55,105 bases of DNA. It comes from Chloroflexota bacterium. GTDB lineage: Bacteria; Chloroflexota; Anaerolineae; Caldilineales; Caldilineaceae. The stretch lies in contig JASGTU010000164.1 in assembly GCA_030058085.1 (NCBI GenBank), positions 1 through 55,105 of the forward strand, in the 5' to 3' direction. Below the pieces are notes generated by a model. It was not told the origin of the DNA, did not search any database, and was given only the letters and a program-made list of their open reading frames with translations. Below, piece after piece: positions 26,654-34,936 of the stretch; within the stretch, counting starts at the first letter, position 1; each line of letters starts with the position of its first letter. A program made the translations under genes and the position numbers.

Positions 26654-26716
26654 ACGGACGATGGACGCAAGGCTGAGAATCACGTGTATAGGACTGAGTG
26701 AGGGTAGGTATTCTTA

Positions 26717-27196
26717 ATGGGATCTGATAGAATTGTGAACAGGGCGTCTTCTGATCTACATGGTTTACGTACGGGCAGATCTGCTGCGGGCGCCGGCAAT
26801 GGCGGACGCACCGCGCAGGTGTATCCTCGCCCATCGCTTAGCCCAGAGCTAAATCGGTTGTTGAGCGCGGCGGTAGTGAACGCACGTTTTCGCCGGATGT
26901 TGCTCGACGATCCGGCGACGGCGCTGGCCCACGGGTATAACGGCGAGGTCTTCGACATTCGTCCCGACGAACAGGCGCAGGTCTTGGCCATACGCGCCGA
27001 CACGCTGGCCGAATTCGCAGCGCAACTATTGGAGCGCTTGTGGTATGTTCGGCTGGATGCAAGACGCCGCGGTACGCAAGAGACGCCGGCCAACGGCGTC
27101 GACCAGGCTTTGCTAAGGCGAGAAGGGCCGCATAGACCTAAACTTGGGCAGGACGAGGCGCGGCTTTGCGGGCCATTCCTCAATGCCTCAATCTGA
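26717..27196 (+). CDS. Protein with NHLP-clan (Os1348/Nif11-like) segment
   Basis: A 159-residue protein from ATG 26717. A low-complexity start (RTGRSAAGAGNGGRTAQ) leads to a helical segment at about residues 43-110: LSPELNRLLSAAVVNARFRRMLLDDPATALAHGYNGEVFDI and RADTLAEFAAQLLERL. The D-P-x-x-A-L-A-x-G-Y/F pattern is that of the nitrile-hydratase-like leader peptide clan, including Os1348-type proteins of Chloroflexota and Nif11 leaders of modified peptides. The C-terminal 50 residues are polar and unrecognised. AHGYNG echoes PHGYGS at the end of the twin peptides, possibly by chance. It sits 63 bp after DUF5317. Confidence 0.7.
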   Translation: MGSDRIVNRASSDLHGLRTGRSAAGAGNGGRTAQVYPRPSLSPELNRLLSAAVVNARFRRMLLDDPATALAHGYNGEVFDIRPDEQAQVLAIRADTLAEFAAQLLERLWYVRLDARRRGTQETPANGVDQALLRREGPHRPKLGQDEARLCGPFLNASI

Positions 27197-27347
27197 GTCG
27201 CACCTCACCCCTCTGTCAACTGCCCAGCCAATCGCCAATCACAATTCAGATAGAAACGCAACAAGTATCGAAGCGGCGCCAAACCGTACACCACAGCAGA
27301 CAATGCGCAAACCGTCTCCCAACCCCAAACTAAGAAGGAGTAAGGCA

Positions 27348-28799
27348 ATGCAATCGACAACTGGCCGATCGGCTAGGTCGCGCCTGCTTTGGGCATTTCT
27401 GGCGTTAATGGTGGCGCTGCTGCCGGTGGCGAGCGTGCAGGCGCAGAGCAACGGGCCTTACCGTGTGCCGTCTATTCGTGCGCCGCAGGCGTTTGAAGGC
27501 GCGAACTTGCCGCCTGATGCGCAACCGGGTTTGCCGCCGGGCTATGTGCCGCCCGGCAAGCTGATCGTGGACACGGATACCGGCGTCGACGACGCGGCTG
27601 CGCTGGCCTGGCTGATGACGCAGTCCGAACAGGTCGACCTGCTCGGTGTGGTGACGGTGGCAGGCAATACGACGGTTGAGAACGCCACCGAAAACGTGGC
27701 GACCCTGCTGATGAGTGCGGGGTGGCCGCTTGAAGAGTGGCCGGTCGTGCTCACGGGCGCGGCCAAGCCGCAGAACCGCAAGCTGAGCAGCACAGGCAAG
27801 CTGATCCACGGCACGGATGGCCTGGGTTATATGCGCTTTGCTCTGGCCAATGTCTTCAGTAACGCGGGCAAAGGCAAGGCGCTCAAAGATGTGACGGCGT
27901 TCTACTGCTCACACGCGCCAAGCGGACCTGAGGCGGACCCCGTTACGATTTTGGCGCTGGGGCCGCTGACCAATATCGCCGAATCGATTAAGAAATGCCC
28001 GAATGAGATGCGCCGCTATCAGTACGTAGTCTTGGGCGGCAACCGCGGGCTGGGCAACCAGACGCCATCCGCCGAGTATAACTTCTGGCAAGACCCCGAT
28101 TCGGCGCAGCGCGTCTTCTCTGCCGGCATCGAGCAGCTTATCATCGTGCCGACAGACGCCTTCGGCCAGTTTGCCTTGACTTTGGAGGACGCCTACCTGT
28201 TGCTTGACCCGACCCAGACGCCGCTGGCGCAGGTGATCGGCGGCGCACTGGCCTACTATATCGGCGTTCTCTCTCTTGGGGATCCGTCGCTCCCCGTGTC
28301 TGTGCCCGACCCGACAGCCGCCATGGTCGCGGTATTTCCGCAATACTTCGCCCCGTATGATCCTTACGGCTTCGGCGCGATATCGGAGGGGCTGGTCAAG
28401 GTGAATAAGGGGCCGGAGCCGGAATATCTGCGCGGGACGTCGACCATCGGCATCTATGCGTACAACGAGCCGCTGACCATGATCGCCAAGGATAAGGAAC
28501 TGAGCGCGTTGTATGATCGTCTGTTGGACGGTGTGACGACGGCAGAGGATGCGTTCGCTAAGGTGTCTGAGTGGCAAGCCGCGGTGATGGAATTGTACGC
28601 GCAAGAAGGGCCGAACGCACAGGTCGTTCTCTATCCGGACGGTGCGGCGATGCGCGCCTGTTTCTTGGGCGCGTTTGGCGTGGCGGGCTATGAGAGCGCG
28701 TGCCCGGCCCCGTTTGTGGCCGAGGCGGACGCGGGAACGTCGACGAGCGGTGAGGCGGGTGACCCCAGTCTGTTCTTGCCGATCCTAACGGTGGAGTGA
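27348..28799 (+). CDS. Secreted nucleoside hydrolase (inosine-uridine preferring family)
   Basis: A 483-residue protein. The ATG at 27348 follows AAGAAGGAG. A signal peptide (residues 1-34, cut after VQAQ/A-type site) precedes the nucleoside hydrolase domain: the Ca2+-binding LIVDTDTGVDDAAALAWLM, LLGVVTVAGNTTVENA, DPVTILALGPLTNIAESI, and YNFWQDPDSAQRVF. N-glycosidic cleavage of ribonucleosides outside the cell is expected, yielding ribose and base. The domain is longer than intracellular homologues, with a C-terminal extension ending DPSLFLPILTVE, which resembles a tail I associate with exported Chloroflexota proteins. A ribokinase gene occurs elsewhere in the window. Confidence 0.88.
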   Translation: MQSTTGRSARSRLLWAFLALMVALLPVASVQAQSNGPYRVPSIRAPQAFEGANLPPDAQPGLPPGYVPPGKLIVDTDTGVDDAAALAWLMTQSEQVDLLGVVTVAGNTTVENATENVATLLMSAGWPLEEWPVVLTGAAKPQNRKLSSTGKLIHGTDGLGYMRFALANVFSNAGKGKALKDVTAFYCSHAPSGPEADPVTILALGPLTNIAESIKKCPNEMRRYQYVVLGGNRGLGNQTPSAEYNFWQDPDSAQRVFSAGIEQLIIVPTDAFGQFALTLEDAYLLLDPTQTPLAQVIGGALAYYIGVLSLGDPSLPVSVPDPTAAMVAVFPQYFAPYDPYGFGAISEGLVKVNKGPEPEYLRGTSTIGIYAYNEPLTMIAKDKELSALYDRLLDGVTTAEDAFAKVSEWQAAVMELYAQEGPNAQVVLYPDGAAMRACFLGAFGVAGYESACPAPFVAEADAGTSTSGEAGDPSLFLPILTVE

Positions 28800-28871
28800 C
28801 AGAACCGGAATCGCCGTACGTCTGATGTAGGTCGTGCGAAATAGCCATGCTAAAGAGGAGCGTTGAGGGCG

Positions 28872-29888
28872 TTGACAGACATGGGATCGTCCGCGGGGAC
28901 TTCATCGAGGATTCATGCCCTGTCTGATGTACGGCATGAGACAGGATGGCGGCGAGAGCAAAATCACGGATCGCACCATGACGGCGGTCCGAATGGCGGC
29001 TGTCCGGAGGGGGCGCCTACGCTAGAGGAATTCTTGACCGCGCCAGTGGAGGAGGTGCGTTCGATTGCGCCGGCGACTCTTGTTTTGGGAGCCGGCGGGA
29101 CAAGACGGCGCGCGGTACTGGCCGGCCTATCTCCGCACAGCAAGGAATATGCCCGCTGGACGCGCGAGCAAGCGTTCGCCTGTTTGGATCTGATTCTGCA
29201 CCATGGCGTACGGCATGTGATCTCGCCGGTGTTGGTGCATAGCCATGAGAATGAGACGACGCCCGGCTATAGCGACCAGTTGCTGAAGTGGGTGCAGTGG
29301 GCGATGTTGATGGACGGCGCCGGAGACGAGTATGCGCGGCGCGGGTGGCGGGTGCGTCTGATTGGCGCCGAAAGTTGGCCCGAATTGAAAGAGACGGCCG
29401 CACAAGTACGCACCATGACGGCGGGCAACCCCGGCCCTACGGTCTGGTTTTCGGTCGTGTCGCAGGTGGACGCCCATTGGGAGAAGATGCTGCGCTTGGC
29501 GCGCGAACACGGCGCCGCGACGCGCGAGGAGTTGGTGCGCTTGGTCTATGGCGAGGACGTGCCGCCGGCGACGCTCTATATCGGCACGGGCAAGCCGCAG
29601 ATCGCCCAATCCGTCGTGCCGCCCCTGCTGGTTGGCAAGCTGGAATGCTATTGGCGGCAGCATCTGGGGTACGACCTGGACGAGCGCACCTTGCGCACCA
29701 TCCTGTATGATTACGCTTACGTGCGCTGCATCACCCAGGCTGATAAGTCGGGCCGGGCTGAACAGGTGCTGGCCTATGAAACGGCGTGGGAGAATCCGCC
29801 GGTAGTAGGGATGGGGATGCGGCTTGGGCCTTTCTGGTACCCTGCACCCTGCGAGGCGCCGTCCATGCATAAACGTCCGATCTCATGA
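28872..29888 (+). CDS. Tuberculosinol/kolavelool-synthase-like protein (cis-prenyltransferase fold)
   Basis: A 338-residue protein. Start uncertain: TTG at 28872 lies 11 bp after AGAGGAG; TTG 28863 and ATG 28881 are also possible. The conserved part begins near residue 50 (TLEEFLTAPVEEVRSIAPATLVLGAGGTRRRAVLAGL), followed by ACLDLILHHGVRHVISPVLV, GWRVRLIGAE, YIGTGKPQ and LRTILYDYAYVR. From memory, GTRR, the EHGI..VISP stretch and LRRILYDH.YLR occur in mycobacterial Rv3378c and its Herpetosiphon relative, which act on diterpenyl diphosphates. The Asp before GTRR in Rv3378c appears to be Gly here, so chemistry may differ. It overlaps the HAD gene by 4 bp. No class II diterpene cyclase is nearby. 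Confidence 0.6.
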   Translation: MTDMGSSAGTSSRIHALSDVRHETGWRREQNHGSHHDGGPNGGCPEGAPTLEEFLTAPVEEVRSIAPATLVLGAGGTRRRAVLAGLSPHSKEYARWTREQAFACLDLILHHGVRHVISPVLVHSHENETTPGYSDQLLKWVQWAMLMDGAGDEYARRGWRVRLIGAESWPELKETAAQVRTMTAGNPGPTVWFSVVSQVDAHWEKMLRLAREHGAATREELVRLVYGEDVPPATLYIGTGKPQIAQSVVPPLLVGKLECYWRQHLGYDLDERTLRTILYDYAYVRCITQADKSGRAEQVLAYETAWENPPVVGMGMRLGPFWYPAPCEAPSMHKRPIS

Positions 29889-30547
29889 ACTACCGCGCTG
29901 TTATCGTCGACCGAGACGGGGTGCTGACGGATTTTGAGATGGCGGCGGCGGCGACCTACTTCGCGCCGCTGCTGCCGATCTCGCTGTGGGAGATGTCTGA
30001 TCGCTGGGAAGCGTGGGGGGCGCAGGTCGGTTTCCCGTGCAGCCTAGCGGAAGAGCAGCGTTTTTTTACCGGCTTCTGGGATGCGCTCGCCGATGAGTTC
30101 GGCCTAGACAGCGATTCACGGGCCGCGCTGCATGGGTTTGACTATACGGGCTTCCTGAAGCCCTTCGCTGATGTGCGCCCGGCGTTGGATGCGGCGCGGC
30201 GTGCAGGCCTGAAGATCGGCGTGCTCTCCAACTTCACGCTTGCCAGCCTGGAGCCGTCTCTAGAGGCGACGGGACTGGCTGACGCGGTCGACGCCGCTTG
30301 TGCGGCGACGGTCATCGGCGCATCCAAGCCGCATGTACAAGCTTACCGCATCGCAGCGGACGCGCTGGGCGTAGAGCCGCGCGAATGCCTCTTTTTCGAC
30401 GATGAACAGCCTTGCGTCGACGGGGCGCGCGCCGCCGGTATGACGGCGTATCTTGTGGACCGCAACCGCAATGAGCACGACCTGGCGCAGGGCGTGGTGT
30501 GCGATCTGAGCGGTATTGCGGCGGCGTTGAGGCGCAGGACAGCCTAA
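29885..30547 (+). CDS. HAD-superfamily phosphatase
   Basis: A 220-residue HAD hydrolase. Motif I is VDRDGVLTD (nucleophile Asp near residue 9), motif II LSNFTLASL, motif III Lys in ASKPHVQAY, motif IV FFDDEQPCVDGARAAGM. The helical cap (about residues 17-90) is of the C1 type, as in phosphoglycolate phosphatase-like enzymes. The ATG overlaps the stop of the terpene-synthase-like gene (ATGA), so translation is probably coupled and the two may work in sequence, for instance by removing phosphate from a prenyl product (inference). A strong hairpin follows 25 bp downstream. Confidence 0.87.
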   Translation: MNYRAVIVDRDGVLTDFEMAAAATYFAPLLPISLWEMSDRWEAWGAQVGFPCSLAEEQRFFTGFWDALADEFGLDSDSRAALHGFDYTGFLKPFADVRPALDAARRAGLKIGVLSNFTLASLEPSLEATGLADAVDAACAATVIGASKPHVQAYRIAADALGVEPRECLFFDDEQPCVDGARAAGMTAYLVDRNRNEHDLAQGVVCDLSGIAAALRRRTA

Positions 30548-30572
30548 GCGCGGGCCGGCATATAACAGCCAG

Positions 30573-30607
30573 ACAGCGAGGATGATCCGGACGATCATTC
30601 TCGCTGT
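30573..30607. terminator. Hairpin terminator between convergent genes
   Basis: ACAGCGAGGATGATC (30573-30587) pairs with GATCATTCTCGCTGT (30593-30607), with one mismatch in a 15-bp stem, followed by TTCTGTT on the plus strand. It lies between the HAD gene (plus) and the hybrid kinase (minus) and could stop both. Confidence 0.7.
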
Positions 30608-30612
30608 TTCTG

Positions 30613-33330
30613 TTAACTGGACGAGGATTCGGCCAGGGACGGTACGATCTTCAGTTTAGCCGACAATTCTTCGAGGCGAGTCGGTTTAGAGATAAAGTCG
30701 TCCATCCCCGCGGCGATGCACCGGTCTTGGTCCGCCTGCATGGCCGCGGCGGTCATGGCGATGATAAAGGGGCGGTAGGTGAGCGTTTCGGCGGCGCGAA
30801 TGCGCCGCGTGGCCTCCAGCCCGTCCATTTCGGGCATCTGCACATCCATCAAGATCACGTCGTAGACGGCGTTATGCACGGCGGCGACCGCCTCCTCACC
30901 GTTGGTTACCACGTCGGCCTGGAGACCGAGGCGGGCGAGCATGCGCAGGGCCACTTTCTGATTGACCAAGTTGTCTTCTGCCAAGAGGATGCGCAGCGAG
31001 CGCCCGTTTGAATGGGGCGTTTCGACGGGAGCGGGGGCGGGCGGGCGGCGCGTGCGGTGTGCGGCGACCGGTTTGATGAGGATGTCGACGAGGGCGCGTT
31101 CCAGTTCAACCGGCTTCACCGGCTTGTGCAAGATCGTGCGGGCGCCGGCCTGATCGGCGCGCATGCGCGTCCCGACTTCTCCAACAGGCGCGAGCAGGAT
31201 GACAGGCTGTGTGAACTTGAGTTCACGCAAGGCGTCGACCAGGGCGAGCCCACTAAAGGAGGGCAGGTGTGCGTCGATTAGGGCGACGTCGAAGCTGGTA
31301 TCATTGCGCTGCACGATTTCGATGGCGGTGACAGCGGAGGCTGCGCCGGTGACGGAGAGGCCAAGCGTCGTGAGATGATCTTCGAGGACGGCGCGGTTGG
31401 CGGCGCTGTGTTCTACGATGAGGGCCGATTTGCCATGTAAGAGTGCGGCGTGGGTTGTCGCGGTTCGCTCAACGCGCGTCGAGACGGGGGCGATCAGGGT
31501 GAAGTGGAAGGTGGAGCCGACATTCTTTTCGCTGTCCACCCAGATTTCGCCGCCCATCAATTCGCACAGGCGTTTGCTGATTGCTAGGCCGAGGCCGGTT
31601 CCCCCATAGCGGCGCGTGTTGGAGACGTCGGCTTGGTTGAAGGGTTGGAAGAGGATTTGCAGTTCTTCGGGCGCGATGCCGATGCCGGTGTCGCGCAGGG
31701 AGAAATGGAGACGCACCTTGTTGTCGGGCAGCGACTGAGCCTGAACGCGAAGGAAGACATCGCCTTTGTCGGTGAATTTTATGGCGTTGGAGAGCAGGTT
31801 GAGGAGGATTTGGCGAAGGCGCGTCGTGTCGCCGAGGATGCCGGCGGGTACATCCGGTTCGACGAAATAGATCAGTTCGAGACGCTTTTCGGCGGCTTTG
31901 GGCGCCAGCAAGTCCAGCGTATCTTCGACGACGCTGCGCACATCGAGCGGCGCGATCTCGAGACCGAGCTTGCCGAATTCGGCTTTCGATAGGTCAAGAA
32001 TATCGTTGATGATAGTGAGAAGGGCGTCACCGCTTTGACGGATGGTATCGACATAGACGGATTGTTCGGCGTTGAGATCGGTGTTGAGCAAGAGGCTGGT
32101 CATGCCGATGACGCCATTCATCGGCGTGCGGATCTCGTGACTCATGTTGGCGAGGAACTGGCTCTTGGCGCGCGTGGCGGCCTCGGCTTGCTCCTTGGCG
32201 GCGCGCAGCTCTTGTTCGTAGCGTTTGCGCTCTGTGATGATGGTAAGCGTGAAGAGCAGCTGATCCGGTTTGCCGTCGGCGTCGCGGGTAAGCACCGTGG
32301 ATCGGCTCTGCACCCAGTCCCATGTGCCGTTTGAACTTTGTACGCGGAACTCCTGTTGTTTGGCGCTGTTGGACGCATCGCTTGGCTCGGCCCAGTGACC
32401 GAGGACGTCGCTGCGGTCGTCCGGATGGACAAACCCCTTCAGGCCTTCCGGCTCCATCAGGATGGCAGCGGACCACCCAAGAAAGCTGTTGCGATTGTGG
32501 TACGAACAGGAGCGACTCGACCTTTCCCAGATATAGATGAAGTCCGGGGAGTTCTCGGTAAGGCTGCGAAAGCGCTGTTCGCTTTGTTGTCGTACGGCGA
32601 TTTCGGATTCCAACTCCTGGTTGGCGAGCGCTAGTTCGAGCGTACGTTGCGCCACGCGCTGTTCCAATTGGTTGCGGGCCTGTTGGAGCAGCAGTTGATT
32701 GGCCTTGAGTTCGCTGTTGGTTACCGTCAGGGCGGCGGCGGCGATGCGCGCGTCTTCAGCGCTTTCCTCGACATCGGCCAAGATCGCCAGCATGAGCGAG
32801 GTGTTGAGTCCGATGCCGAGCAGGACGTAAAACAGATCGTCGACTGTTGAGCGTACGCCCAGGAGAGGTTGGAGCACGCCGATCTGCTCCATGTACCAGG
32901 TGAGCGAAACCGTCACCACCGAGAGCGTGACGAAGCCAAGCATGGTTTTGCGGCCAAAGAGGAGGCCGGCAAGCGGGATCAGCACAAAATAGCCGATGAT
33001 GCTCGGCTCGTGGATGGTCTGAAAGACGATGATGTGTGAGTAGACGGTCTCGCCATAGACAAGGATCAGAAAGAAATAGGCGACGATCTGCAGGCGCCCC
33101 TTGCGGATCAGATAGAGCGCGCCGAACAAGGGCAGGTAACTGGCGGATTGCAGAATGAGGAAACGCAGCCTGGTGGACGGGTCCATCGAACTGAACGGCA
33201 GCGGGATCGTGATAGCCGTTAGCGTAAAGATGAATATCCACAACACGAAATTGAGCCAACGCGCGGCACGCGTCTTTTCCGGATCGGGGAATTGAGGAGG
33301 GCTGGTTAGCTTACGGAGCCGAGTCAGCAT
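30613..33330 (-). CDS. Hybrid sensor histidine kinase with PAS and two receiver domains
   Basis: A 905-residue protein. Six or so membrane helices (about 25-185) form a 7TM-like sensor with no large outside loop. A coiled coil (about 195-250) leads to PAS (FRSLTENSPDFIYIWERS to VQSRSTVLTRDADG), HisKA (FLANMSHEIRTPMNGVIGM), HATPase (LRQILLNLLSNAIKFTD; GTGLGLAISKRL), then two receivers. The first (SALIVEHSAANRAVLED; ALIDAHLPSFSG) keeps the acceptor Asp but has E-H in the metal pocket. The second (ILLAEDNLVNQKVA; ILMDVQMPEMDG; ISKPTRLEEL) is complete. There is no HPt or partner regulator next to it. An orphan sensor of unknown stimulus. Confidence 0.93.
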   Translation of the reverse strand: MLTRLRKLTSPPQFPDPEKTRAARWLNFVLWIFIFTLTAITIPLPFSSMDPSTRLRFLILQSASYLPLFGALYLIRKGRLQIVAYFFLILVYGETVYSHIIVFQTIHEPSIIGYFVLIPLAGLLFGRKTMLGFVTLSVVTVSLTWYMEQIGVLQPLLGVRSTVDDLFYVLLGIGLNTSLMLAILADVEESAEDARIAAAALTVTNSELKANQLLLQQARNQLEQRVAQRTLELALANQELESEIAVRQQSEQRFRSLTENSPDFIYIWERSSRSCSYHNRNSFLGWSAAILMEPEGLKGFVHPDDRSDVLGHWAEPSDASNSAKQQEFRVQSSNGTWDWVQSRSTVLTRDADGKPDQLLFTLTIITERKRYEQELRAAKEQAEAATRAKSQFLANMSHEIRTPMNGVIGMTSLLLNTDLNAEQSVYVDTIRQSGDALLTIINDILDLSKAEFGKLGLEIAPLDVRSVVEDTLDLLAPKAAEKRLELIYFVEPDVPAGILGDTTRLRQILLNLLSNAIKFTDKGDVFLRVQAQSLPDNKVRLHFSLRDTGIGIAPEELQILFQPFNQADVSNTRRYGGTGLGLAISKRLCELMGGEIWVDSEKNVGSTFHFTLIAPVSTRVERTATTHAALLHGKSALIVEHSAANRAVLEDHLTTLGLSVTGAASAVTAIEIVQRNDTSFDVALIDAHLPSFSGLALVDALRELKFTQPVILLAPVGEVGTRMRADQAGARTILHKPVKPVELERALVDILIKPVAAHRTRRPPAPAPVETPHSNGRSLRILLAEDNLVNQKVALRMLARLGLQADVVTNGEEAVAAVHNAVYDVILMDVQMPEMDGLEATRRIRAAETLTYRPFIIAMTAAAMQADQDRCIAAGMDDFISKPTRLEELSAKLKIVPSLAESSSS

Positions 33331-33889
33331 TTGGCTTTTGGTCTGCGGTATTCAAGTGTCCTGCAACACGTGCGCTTATGTTCATTGCACTTAACAATGG
33401 CAAGTATATAACTAGGGCCGTACTGCGTATGTTCCCTGCAGTCTAGTAGGCGCATGCGACGCTGTCAAGCGACTAATGCGCTAAGTGAGCGGTGATGTAG
33501 AACAAGGGCATTAGGCTTGGATTGACAGCTAATTACGCCATCCTGGAGATTCGTATCCAGGGCCGAGGCGCGCCTCGTATATCGCGCGTTCATTGTAGCG
33601 AAGAGTGGTACAGAAGTCATGCCGGTTAGGGCGGAAATCGGGTGCGACATTTGTCTTGTGCGCGTTGACAAGCCGGCGGGCCTCCACTAGAATGAACGAG
33701 GCGGGGTGTGCGCAATCTAGGCGGGCGATGCGGCTTGCGAGCTGCGAGTTCTCCAGGTGCGTTCGCCTCCTTGTGTGCGCCTTTTGAGATGTCTATTTGA
33801 AGCGGGTCGAGCGGGCGACAAATGCCCCGGAAAAACTCCACAACACCCGCCCAAACCCCATAGGAACCCTATCAGAACCGAGGTGAAGA
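33331..33889. other. Intergenic region with no recognisable gene
   Basis: About 560 bp between two divergent genes, the hybrid kinase and the DapA-family gene. It is less GC-rich near 33360-33440, as expected for the kinase promoter. Short overlapping frames on both strands have no ribosome sites and a composition unlike protein. I see no tRNA, riboswitch fold or repeat that I recognise. Confidence 0.4.
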
Positions 33890-34804
33890 ATGGATGGCGG
33901 TACATTGCGCGGCGTATTCGCCCCTACGTTGACGCCGGTTGACGAGGGCTTGAGGATCGATGCGGCTCGCTGGATCGAGCATTGCCGCACCTTGCTGGCG
34001 AACGGCTGCAACGGCTTGTGCCCGTTCGGCACGACCAGCGAAGCGACTTCGTTCTCGGTAGACGAGCGTATCGATGCGCTGGAGCAGTTAACGGCGGCGG
34101 GCGTACCTGCCGCGAAACTCATGCCGGGGACGGGCTGCAGCGCCTTGACGGATACGGTGCGCCTGACCCGCCACGCCGTCGACTTGGGCTGTGGCGGCGT
34201 GCTGATGCTGCCGCCGTTCTATTACAAGGACGTGAACGATGAGGGCATCTACCGCAGCATCGCCGAGGTGATCGAACGCGTAGGCGACGCGCGGCTGCGC
34301 GTCTACCTCTATCACATACCGCCGCAGGCCGTGATCTGTTTCAGCCTCGACCTGATCGAGCGGCTGATCACCGATTATCCGGGCGTGGTCGTCGGCCTCA
34401 AAGACAGCTCAGGCGACTGGAACAATCTGCACAGCATCCTCACGCGCTTTCCCGGTTTCGGTACGTTCACCGGGTCGGAGGCGTTTCTGCTGCAAACGCT
34501 GCGGCTGGGCGGTGCGGGCAGCATCAACGCGGTCGCCAATGTGATTGCGCCGATCCAGCAGCGGCTGTTCGAGGACTGGGAAGCGCCGCAGGCGGAAGAG
34601 CTGCAGGCGACGATCAACCAGGTGCGGCCTATTTATCAAGGCCTTTCCGCCATCACCGCGCTGAAGGCGATTGTGGCCCATTACCACAACGATCCGGAGT
34701 GGGCCAGGGTGCGCCCGCCGCTGGTAGAGTTGGACGCAGCTGCGACGCAGGCGGTGGTCGATCGGTTTGCCAAGCTGCCAGTCGCCGCCGAGATAGCGAT
34801 CTGA
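33890..34804 (+). CDS. Dihydrodipicolinate synthase / N-acetylneuraminate lyase family aldolase
   Basis: A 304-residue TIM-barrel aldolase; ATG 33890 after GAGGTGAAG. Signs: GVFAPTLTPVDE, the substrate carboxylate loop GTTSEATSFS (about 44-53), Tyr in YLYHIPPQA (about 137-142) and Schiff-base Lys in GVVVGLKDSSGDW (about 167). True DapA normally has GTTGE; the GTTSEA form and the isolated context point to another 2-oxo-acid aldolase or dehydratase of the family (for example for a sugar acid). A strong terminator follows. Confidence 0.85.
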   Translation: MDGGTLRGVFAPTLTPVDEGLRIDAARWIEHCRTLLANGCNGLCPFGTTSEATSFSVDERIDALEQLTAAGVPAAKLMPGTGCSALTDTVRLTRHAVDLGCGGVLMLPPFYYKDVNDEGIYRSIAEVIERVGDARLRVYLYHIPPQAVICFSLDLIERLITDYPGVVVGLKDSSGDWNNLHSILTRFPGFGTFTGSEAFLLQTLRLGGAGSINAVANVIAPIQQRLFEDWEAPQAEELQATINQVRPIYQGLSAITALKAIVAHYHNDPEWARVRPPLVELDAAATQAVVDRFAKLPVAAEIAI

Positions 34805-34860
34805 TCGAAACGGACGGGAATTCCCGCAGAGTACGGACCCGCTTTACAACCTAGACGATT

Positions 34861-34899
34861 AACAGGGTTTCTTGCTGCATGCTGGAAACTCTGTTTTTT
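34861..34899 (+). terminator. Rho-independent terminator
   Basis: AACAGGGTTTC (34861-34871) pairs with GAAACTCTGTT (34885-34895; one G-U pair) around a 13-nt loop, followed by a run of T. It ends the DapA-family transcript. Confidence 0.82.
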
Positions 34900-34936
34900 G
34901 CCCGCTTCGTCTTCGGTGAGCGGTCAACCGCCAACT

